Assembly (NCBI RefSeq): GCF_002968015.1
Contig: NZ_PUIP01000010.1
Span: 1 to 64,000, forward strand
Reading direction: 5' to 3'
Length of the DNA: 64,000 bases
Source of the DNA: Massilia phosphatilytica
Lineage (GTDB): Bacteria > Pseudomonadota > Gammaproteobacteria > Burkholderiales > Burkholderiaceae_D
Part shown: positions 25,863 to 32,441 of the stretch, piece by piece
How the letters are laid out: each line of letters starts with the position of its first letter
How positions within the stretch are numbered: the first letter of the stretch is position 1
The notes under the pieces: model-generated
Seen by the model: the letters and a program-made list of their open reading frames with translations, nothing else
What the model was told of the DNA's origin: nothing
Databases searched by the model: none
Made by a program: the position numbers and the translations under genes

Positions 25863-26056
25863 TGGCGCGTGACGCTGGGGTTCGGGTCGACAGGCGGCTC
25901 GTCGTTCTGCGGCGTGCGGATGGGCGGCTGGTGCGGGTCGGCGGGCTCGAACGGGTCGGGCGGCGGTTCTTCGATGGGCGCGGGATCGGGTGCCCGGTGC
26001 GCATGGTGCGGGCGGTTCAGGACGCTACGCCGCATCGCGGTCAGGTCTGGAATCAT
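25859..26056 (-). CDS. Small proline-rich protein, 65 aa
   Basis: The ATG at 26056 is preceded by gcaggagcctgac, a strong Shine-Dalgarno, and this decides the start; the longer frame has no site. The product is 65 residues with a short N-terminus (MIPDLTAMRRSVL) and a Pro/Asp/Glu/His-rich remainder (PDPAPIEEPPPDPFEPADP), probably disordered. It has the same size, proline bias and ribosome-binding-site style as the gene at 4636-4830, though the sequences do not align beyond composition. Function unknown. Confidence 0.6.
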   Translation of the reverse strand: MIPDLTAMRRSVLNRPHHAHRAPDPAPIEEPPPDPFEPADPHQPPIRTPQNDEPPVDPNPSVTRH

Positions 26057-26160
26057 GTCAGGCTCCTGCTTTAGATGCCAAAACATTACCATGGGCAGCG
26101 GTTTGCCGACGCGCGCCTGGATTACAATTGCGGATTCGACAGAACATTCCGAGGAATTCC

Positions 26161-26673
26161 ATGTTGCCGACTCCCGTCGTTGCCGCCGTGCTCGCGCCGC
26201 TCGTGCTGTGGCGCATGTACAGCCGCATCAAGCGCCTGACGACCCGCCAGCGTTCGAAGACGTGGCGTCACCGCACGACGCTCGTGTTCTTCCCGATCCT
26301 GCTCCTGGTCCTGGCCGCCGTCAGCATCAAGACGAATCCATTCGCCCTCGCGGGACTCGCGGCCGGGCTGCCGGTCGGTGCCGTGCTGGGCCGCATCGCG
26401 ATCGGCAAGACGCGCTTCGAACAAGTCGGCGCCGAATTCTTCTTCACCCCGCACGCGCCGATCGGCCTCGCGGTGGCCCTGCTGTTCATGGGCCGCATGG
26501 CCTGGCGCGCGTACGAGTTCTACGCGCTGGGCTCATTCGCGCACCACGAGTTCGTGTCGAGCCCGCTGACCCTCGTCATCTTCGGCGTGCTGGCGGGCTA
26601 TTACATGAGCTACGCGTTCGGCCTCCTTTCCTGGCGCAAGCGCACCGCATCCGTTTCACCAGTTTCACCTTGA
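26161..26673 (+). CDS. DUF1453-type membrane protein (copy 1)
   Basis: A 170-residue inner-membrane protein with four predicted hydrophobic segments (about 4-20, 43-60, 62-80, 98-160). Landmarks are WRMYSRIKRLTTRQRS, the middle KTRFEQVGAEFFFTP and the C-terminal GYYMSYAFGLLSWRKR. I assign it to the DUF1453/CcdC-like group from this pattern. The ATG at 26161 follows gaggaattcc. The next gene, 10 bp downstream, encodes a clear paralogue, so the pair is a tandem duplication within one operon. Role unknown. Confidence 0.7.
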   Translation: MLPTPVVAAVLAPLVLWRMYSRIKRLTTRQRSKTWRHRTTLVFFPILLLVLAAVSIKTNPFALAGLAAGLPVGAVLGRIAIGKTRFEQVGAEFFFTPHAPIGLAVALLFMGRMAWRAYEFYALGSFAHHEFVSSPLTLVIFGVLAGYYMSYAFGLLSWRKRTASVSPVSP

Positions 26674-26683
26674 ATTTCTTCGC

Positions 26684-27196
26684 ATGAGTCTTACCACCCT
26701 CGCCCTCATCGCCCTCGTCCCCCTGCTCATCTGGCGCATTTATTCGCGCCTGAAACACCAGATGACCCGGCAGCGCTCGATCCTGTCGCGCCACTACACG
26801 GGCCTGTTCGTGTTTGTCGTCATGATCCTCATTCCCGCGTCGGAACTCGGCGACCGCCCGTTCCAGCTGGCCGCGCTGGCCGCCGGCGCCATCGGCGGCA
26901 TCGCGCTCGGTTCCTACGGCCTGCGCCGCACCCGGTTCGAGGACACGCCCGAAGGCTATTTCTTCACGCCGCCGTCGCGCATGGGCATCCTCGTCGCCAT
27001 GCTGCTGGTGGCGCGCGTGGTCTACCTCGGCATCGAGATCTACATGAACCAAGGCAGCAACCGCCCGAACCCGCGCTTCACGGACAGCCCGATCACGATG
27101 CTGTGCCTGGGCATGACGGCCGCCTATTTCGCCACGTTCTCCGCCGCCCTGATGCGCTGGCGCCAGCGCATGCGCAAGGAAGTCGGCGACGTTTGA
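26684..27196 (+). CDS. DUF1453-type membrane protein (copy 2)
   Basis: Also 170 residues and the same layout as the preceding protein: WRIYSRLKHQMTRQRS near the N-terminus, RRTRFEDTPEGYFFTPP in the middle, and a C-terminal membrane hairpin ending in RWRQRMRK. The same length and collinear motifs show duplication followed by substantial divergence. The middle TRFE-(x)4-FFTP segment is the most conserved part and is likely functionally important. It is co-transcribed with copy 1; a GC-rich hairpin lies 8 bp past its stop. Confidence 0.7.
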   Translation: MSLTTLALIALVPLLIWRIYSRLKHQMTRQRSILSRHYTGLFVFVVMILIPASELGDRPFQLAALAAGAIGGIALGSYGLRRTRFEDTPEGYFFTPPSRMGILVAMLLVARVVYLGIEIYMNQGSNRPNPRFTDSPITMLCLGMTAAYFATFSAALMRWRQRMRKEVGDV

Positions 27197-27204
27197 TTCG
27201 ACCG

Positions 27205-27232
27205 CCGGCCGCGCGCCAGGTGCGGCCGGTTT
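27205..27232 (+). terminator. Possible terminator after the DUF1453 pair
   Basis: Perfect 8-bp arms ccggccgc (27205-27212) and gcggccgg (27222-27229) are followed by only three T residues. The position after the operon suits a terminator, but the weak T-tract lowers confidence. Confidence 0.4.
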
Positions 27233-27376
27233 GCGCAAGCCTTGATCCATATCTGATCCGTTCAGGCGTTTGTCGCACCTCCAATACACCATGCATAGCC
27301 CTGCGCAGAATGGCCGCCGGGGCCACGCAATGTATTGACAACCGTGTCGCGGCTCCAGTCCTCATCTGGAGCACAC

Positions 27377-28375
27377 ATGGTCTTCGCCCTCCTCACCCGC
27401 CACTGGCTGGCCCGGCGCCATTACCCGTTCGCGTCGTGGGCCGCGTGCATCGCGCGCAGCCTGCGGGTGCTGCTGTTCCGCCGGGCCCACGTGGAATTGC
27501 TGGCCATGGGCGTCTACCGCAACTATGTAACGCAGGTGCACGACGACGTGTTTCATCACCTGAGCCACCGGAACTATCTGGCCAAAGGGTTGTCGCTGCG
27601 CCAGCGCGTGCGCTGCGTCCTCACGCATTACCGCTTCGAGGACGCCACGTTCGACGCCGCCTACAAGCACGCCGTCTACCGCGACGGCGGGCTCGTGCTG
27701 TGGCAGCACGAGGCGGACGGCAGCAAGGTCGAAGTCCGGCTCGGCATGGCGCAGCGCCTTAACGCGGAAGGCGATCTCACCTTGACCCTGATGGCCAACG
27801 GCAGGCGCGTGCACCGTCTCTCGTTCAGCTGGGTCGACGAGCGCTTCGCCGGCCTGGCCGGACTCGGCGCGGCGGGCATCCTGCCGTTCATTGCCCGCAA
27901 CCAGGGCCATCGCGCCGACGAGGCGGCGGCCGTCGACGCGTTCCGGCGTGCCTTCCCCCATCACTCCCCGCTGGTCACGACGCCCGGGGTCTTCTGCTGC
28001 GCCGCGCTGCAGGGCATGGCGCAGGCGCTTGGGATGGACCACATGGTGGCCGTCAAGTCGGCCTGGCACTGCGCCTATGCGCCGTCCGACGACAAGCACT
28101 TCGCCACCGCCTACGACGGCTTCTGGCGCAGCCTCGGCGGCACTGGGATGCCGGGCCGCGCCTGGCACATCGCCCTGCCGTTCGGGGGCAGGCCACTGGC
28201 GGAAATCCCGTCCAGGCATCGCAAGCGGGCGGCGCTGCGGCGCGCATACTGGCAAATCATCGGCGAAGCGGCGGGCACGGTACTGCGCGCGCATCTGGTG
28301 CAGCCTGGCAGTACCAACGATGCGTATGAAACACCACAGTTTACCGAAAATAGATTTCCAACAGTCAATTTATAG
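27377..28375 (+). CDS. VirK/YbjX-type DUF535 protein
   Basis: A 332-residue protein of the DUF535 family (E. coli YbjX, Shigella VirK). Typical elements are the N-terminal LLAMGVYRNYVTQVHDDVFHHL, HYRFEDATFDAAY, LSFSWVDERFAGLAGLGAAG and a C-terminal RRAYWQIIGEA. Family members have been linked to virulence-factor export and envelope stress, but the biochemistry is unknown. The ATG at 27377 follows ctggag. It lies directly upstream of the large DUF4214 repeat protein in the same direction (69 bp apart), so a role in surface display of that protein is possible but speculative. Confidence 0.82.
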   Translation: MVFALLTRHWLARRHYPFASWAACIARSLRVLLFRRAHVELLAMGVYRNYVTQVHDDVFHHLSHRNYLAKGLSLRQRVRCVLTHYRFEDATFDAAYKHAVYRDGGLVLWQHEADGSKVEVRLGMAQRLNAEGDLTLTLMANGRRVHRLSFSWVDERFAGLAGLGAAGILPFIARNQGHRADEAAAVDAFRRAFPHHSPLVTTPGVFCCAALQGMAQALGMDHMVAVKSAWHCAYAPSDDKHFATAYDGFWRSLGGTGMPGRAWHIALPFGGRPLAEIPSRHRKRAALRRAYWQIIGEAAGTVLRAHLVQPGSTNDAYETPQFTENRFPTVNL

Positions 28376-28444
28376 TTCTGTAATGCTATAGTTTTCAGTT
28401 CAATGGGGAAGTCATCGCGTCCCCAACCATAACAAGGAAAACTC
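28376..28444 (+). promoter_or_regulatory. Leader of the DUF4214 protein gene
   Basis: This AT-rich 69-bp gap contains tgctatagt (possible -10 tatagt, 28386-28391), a tgggga/tcccca inverted repeat and an aaggaaaactc ribosome-binding site before the ATG at 28445. The fall in GC relative to the surroundings supports a promoter here, but no clear -35 is seen. Confidence 0.35.
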
Positions 28445-31400
28445 ATGGCTACGAACTACGACGCTGCCGTCAATTCTTTCTATCTCGCGTACTACGGCCG
28501 TCCCGCCGATCCTGCCGGCCTGGCTTACTGGTCGCAAGCGCTGGCGCAGAACAATGGCGACTTCAGCACCATCATCGACGCGTTCTCGACGTCCGCCGAA
28601 GCGACGGCCCGCTTCGGCGATGCCACCCCGAGCGATCGCATCGCCGACGTCTATCAGCAATTGTTCAGCCGCGCACCCGACCCGGCTGGCCTCGAATACT
28701 GGACGAAGGCCATCGAGTCCGGCTCGATCAGCATGGCCGACGCCGCCATCCAGATCATGAACGGCGCCCAGGACACGGACGCGCAACTGTCGACCCTGCG
28801 CCAGGAAGCCGCCGCGCAGTTCACCGCCGAAGTGGCGGCTTCGGGCACGGCCTACGATGGCGCCGCCGCCGTCGAAGCCGCGCGCGTCCTGATCGCCGCG
28901 ATCACGCCCACGTCGAGCCCGACCGACATCCAGTCGCTGGTCACGGCCACGAAATCGCTCGTCCAGACGGCACACGACAATCCGGAAGTCATCACCGCCC
29001 TCGCCGGCAGCGGCAACCTGACGACGCTGCTCACCTCCTCCAGCGGCAAGGCCGATCCGGTCGCCATGGTCCAGGCGCTGGCCAGCGTCGGCAAGGCCGC
29101 GGCCAGCGATGCGAGCGCGCTGACGACGCTGAAACAGGGCGGCGGCATGGCAGGCATCGTCGACACGCTGCCCGCCGGCGCCAGCCTGCAGGACGTGGCC
29201 CAGGCCGCGGACAAGGGCGGCCTCGCCGCCGTGACCGACATCGTCAAGCCGGCCGCGCCGGCCGATACCACGCCGCCCGCCGCGCCGACGGTGCAACTCG
29301 TCGCGGACACGGGCGCGAGTGACGCCGACCACGTCACCAGCAACGGCCAGGTCAAGGTCGGCGGCCTGGAAGCCGGGTCGACCTGGCAGTACAGCCTCGA
29401 CGGCAAGACCTGGACGACGGGCCCGGCCGCCACCGACGGCACCGCGCTGCTGACCACCACCGCGAACGGCGACCAGACGCTGCAAGTGCGCAGCACCGAT
29501 GCGGCCGGCAACGTCAGCGCCGCCACGACGCTCAAGTACACGCTCAAGACCGATTTCAAGCCGACGCTCGCCTTCCGCGACGGCGCAGACGGCGCGGACC
29601 TGCCGGGCACCAAGCTCCTGACCAACACCGACGACTACTGGGTCACCCTGCATGGCGGCAAGGGCGCCACCAAGATCGTGTTCCAGGTGTCCGACAGCGG
29701 CAAGGACGGCACCTGGGTCGACGCCGATCCGGCCGCCCCGCTGTCTGACGGCGTGCACTTCATCCGCGACATCGTCACCGACCTGGCCGGCAACACGGGC
29801 ACGACGAACGCGCTCGAAGTCGACATGGACAAGACCGCGCCCGCCGCGCCCAAGGTCGAACTCGTCGCGGACACCGGCGCGAGCACCACCGACCACATCA
29901 CCAGCAACGGTCAGGTCAAGGTCAGCGGCATCGAAGCCGGCGCCAAGTGGCAATACAGCACGGACGGCACGACCTGGACGACGGGTCCGGCCGCCGACCA
30001 GACCGGCACGGCCCTGCTCGACACCACCGCGAACGGCGCCCAGAAGCTGCAGGTCCGCGCCATCGACGCGGCCGGCAACGCCAGCGCCGCCGCCACACTG
30101 GAATTCACGCTCGCAACTTCATTTGCGCCGCGCCTGGCCTTCCAGGGCCCGGACGGCAAGGATCTCGCGGTGAACGCGCTGGTGACAAACACCGACTTTT
30201 ACTGGGTCAGCCTGTACGGCGCGAAAGGCGCGGCATCCAGCAGCTTCCAGATCTCGGACACGGGCGAGGACGGCACCTGGAAGACGGCCCTGGACAGCGA
30301 TCCTCTGACCGACGGCACGCACTTCATCCGCTACATCGTTACGGACATGGCCGGCAACACGGCGCCGTCGAACCCGCTGAAGCTCGTCATGAACCACGCG
30401 CTGCCCAGCGCACCGACCGTGCAGCTCACCCAGGACACCGGCGCGAGCGACAAGGACAACATCACGAGCAACGGCCAGGTCAAGATCGCCGGCCTGGATG
30501 CGACCGCCATCTGGTCGTACAGCACCAATGACGGCCAGACCTGGACCGCGGGCCCGGCCGCCGACCAGGCCGGCACGGCCCTGCTGGACCTCGGCGCCGG
30601 TCAGCACCACCTGCTGGTACGCACGTTCGACACGGTCGACGGTAACGAAACGTTCAGCATCAAGGCACTCGACTACACGGTCAACACCGCCTTCAACCCG
30701 ACGCTCGCCTTCCGCGCCGGCGCGAACGGCGCGGACCTGACGACGACCAAGCTGCTGACCAATACCGACGATTACTGGGTGACCCTGCATGGCGGCAAGG
30801 ACGCCGCCAAGGTCGTGTTCCAGGTATCCGACAGCGGCAAGGACGGCACCTGGACCGAGGCCGATCCGGCTGCCCCGCTGTCCGATGGCGCCCACTTCAT
30901 CCGCTACGTCGTCACCGACCTGGCCGGCAACACGGGCACGACGAACGCGCTCGAAGTCGACATGGACAAGACCGCGCCCGCCGCGCCGAAGGTCGCCTTC
31001 GTGAACGACTCGGGTGCGAGCTCGACCGACCACGTGACTTATTCCGGCGAGATCCAGGTCAGCGGCATCGAAGCCGGCGCGACCTGGCAGTACACGGACG
31101 ACGGCACGCACTGGATCACCGGCGCCACGCCGGATGCCGGCGGCAAAGCGAACGCGTGGCTGACCAATGGCCAGCACACGCTGCAGGTGCGCGTCGTCGA
31201 CGCGGCCGGCAACACCGCCGTCACGACGATGCCGTACACCCTGGAAAGCGACGCGCCGGCGGCGGGCCTGGCATTCGATCACGTCGCGAACGGCGCCCCG
31301 GGCAGCACGCAAACGACGCTGGCCAAGGCCGACCTGGTTTTCGCCTACACCGGCACGGTCGATGCCGGCGCGTCGGTCGCCGTCCAGTACGGGGCCGGCG

Positions 31401-32368
31401 GCTTCGTCAGCGCCAGCGATGCGACGATCGATACGGCCGCGAAGACCGTCACGCTGCACGACGTCGACCTGACCGCCACCGATCCGTACGTCAGGATCGG
31501 CGTCACGTCCCTGGGCGGCCTCTCCACGTACTCGACGGCCGTGAAGATCGACGGTCCGTGGGTCCAGTACTCGGCGCAGGCGACGGACACCGGCATCTCG
31601 GTATCCGCTTCGGAGGCGGGCCACGTCTACCTGGGTTCCGCACAGGTCGGCGAAGCCATCGCCGGTACCGCCGTCATCGGTGTGCAGTCCACGGCCGCGC
31701 AAGGCGTGCTGGGCGTCGGGCCGAGTGCGAGCGTCCACACGGACAACGGCATCATGTACGGCCTGGGCACCGCCGGCGCGGACACGCTGGCCGGCCAGTA
31801 CGTGTGGGGCTATGACGGTGATGACCACATCACCGCGCTCGGCACGGCCGACAACCGCGAGCACAACGTCACCAGCGCCATCTACGGCGGCAACGGCGCC
31901 GATACGATCGATGCGACCGCAGGCTCCAGCACCTTCGTGTACCGCGCCGTGCAGGAATCGACCATCGTCGCCGACGGCCAGGCCGCGCACGGCTTCGACG
32001 TCGTCAACGTCGGCACGGGCAGCGTGACGCAGGGCGGCCACATGCAAGTGCTCGACTTCGGCGTGAAGATCGACGGGTTCTACACGGAATCCGCCCACAC
32101 TACGCTCGCCGGCACCGAGACGGGCACCGACCTGCTGGCCCTGCTCAACGGCGCCGTCCACTTCCAGGCGGGTGGCAAGCCGGAAGCGGCGTACGTCGAT
32201 TTCAGCGGCGCCTCCGGTACGCCGGGCGTGCACTTCCTCGTCGTCGACACCGACGGCAACGGCAAGATCGACGCGGCCGACTACGCCGTCAAGATCGTCG
32301 GCACGCTCGACCTGGCGAATTCCTTCGTCACCGGCGACACGGGCCACATGCTGCTCACGACCGCCTGA
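28445..32368 (+). CDS. Large DUF4214 protein with Ig-like repeats
   Basis: A 1307-residue, presumably exported, surface protein without an N-terminal signal peptide. The N-terminus (about 5-115) holds two DUF4214 units (YLAYYGRPADPAGLAYW and YQQLFSRAPDPAGLEYW). A linker follows, then Ig-like repeats at residues 280-467, 468-655 and 656-846 plus a half unit 847-938. The C-terminus has RTX-like glycine/aspartate stretches (YGLGTAGADTLAG, YGGNGADTIDA) and a calcium-loop-like DTDGNGKIDAADYA near the end. Lack of a signal peptide plus RTX features suggests type I secretion, but no ABC exporter genes are present. A strong terminator follows. Confidence 0.85.
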   Translation: MATNYDAAVNSFYLAYYGRPADPAGLAYWSQALAQNNGDFSTIIDAFSTSAEATARFGDATPSDRIADVYQQLFSRAPDPAGLEYWTKAIESGSISMADAAIQIMNGAQDTDAQLSTLRQEAAAQFTAEVAASGTAYDGAAAVEAARVLIAAITPTSSPTDIQSLVTATKSLVQTAHDNPEVITALAGSGNLTTLLTSSSGKADPVAMVQALASVGKAAASDASALTTLKQGGGMAGIVDTLPAGASLQDVAQAADKGGLAAVTDIVKPAAPADTTPPAAPTVQLVADTGASDADHVTSNGQVKVGGLEAGSTWQYSLDGKTWTTGPAATDGTALLTTTANGDQTLQVRSTDAAGNVSAATTLKYTLKTDFKPTLAFRDGADGADLPGTKLLTNTDDYWVTLHGGKGATKIVFQVSDSGKDGTWVDADPAAPLSDGVHFIRDIVTDLAGNTGTTNALEVDMDKTAPAAPKVELVADTGASTTDHITSNGQVKVSGIEAGAKWQYSTDGTTWTTGPAADQTGTALLDTTANGAQKLQVRAIDAAGNASAAATLEFTLATSFAPRLAFQGPDGKDLAVNALVTNTDFYWVSLYGAKGAASSSFQISDTGEDGTWKTALDSDPLTDGTHFIRYIVTDMAGNTAPSNPLKLVMNHALPSAPTVQLTQDTGASDKDNITSNGQVKIAGLDATAIWSYSTNDGQTWTAGPAADQAGTALLDLGAGQHHLLVRTFDTVDGNETFSIKALDYTVNTAFNPTLAFRAGANGADLTTTKLLTNTDDYWVTLHGGKDAAKVVFQVSDSGKDGTWTEADPAAPLSDGAHFIRYVVTDLAGNTGTTNALEVDMDKTAPAAPKVAFVNDSGASSTDHVTYSGEIQVSGIEAGATWQYTDDGTHWITGATPDAGGKANAWLTNGQHTLQVRVVDAAGNTAVTTMPYTLESDAPAAGLAFDHVANGAPGSTQTTLAKADLVFAYTGTVDAGASVAVQYGAGGFVSASDATIDTAAKTVTLHDVDLTATDPYVRIGVTSLGGLSTYSTAVKIDGPWVQYSAQATDTGISVSASEAGHVYLGSAQVGEAIAGTAVIGVQSTAAQGVLGVGPSASVHTDNGIMYGLGTAGADTLAGQYVWGYDGDDHITALGTADNREHNVTSAIYGGNGADTIDATAGSSTFVYRAVQESTIVADGQAAHGFDVVNVGTGSVTQGGHMQVLDFGVKIDGFYTESAHTTLAGTETGTDLLALLNGAVHFQAGGKPEAAYVDFSGASGTPGVHFLVVDTDGNGKIDAADYAVKIVGTLDLANSFVTGDTGHMLLTTA
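29282..31259 (+). repeat. Ig-like repeat array inside the DUF4214 gene
   Basis: Three coding repeats of 564, 564 and 573 bp start at 29282, 29846 and 30410, and a half repeat runs from 30983 to about 31259. Each begins with an APxVxL-x2-DTGAS-type segment and contains SNGQVK, WQYS (or similar), a TGPAA motif and TLAF; units 1 and 3 share nearly identical second halves (LTNTDDYWVTLHGGK, SGKDGTW). The array could expand or contract by recombination. No terminal or catalytic motif is seen in the repeats. Confidence 0.85.
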
Positions 32369-32386
32369 CGTCGCGCGCATAAACGA

Positions 32387-32422
32387 AACGGCCGGCGTCC
32401 TCGCGGACGCCGGCCGTTTTTT
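32387..32422. terminator. Strong bidirectional intrinsic terminator
   Basis: Perfect 14-bp arms (32387-32400 and 32405-32418) around a tcgc tetraloop are followed by a run of T on the plus strand; the A-rich left flank gives a weaker tail in the other direction. It separates the convergent DUF4214 and mksB genes and probably ends both transcripts. Confidence 0.92.
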
Positions 32423-32441
32423 ATTCACCGCTGCACGACGG

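Noticed and set aside
29282..31259. Regular repeats that could suggest a CRISPR or other array
   Set aside because: Units are about 190 codons long, in frame and encode Ig-like domains. They are protein repeats, not a CRISPR array.
30119..32428. A 769-codon open frame antisense to the DUF4214 gene
   Set aside because: It reads through the terminator at 32387-32422 and is repetitive only because it mirrors the Ig-like repeats.
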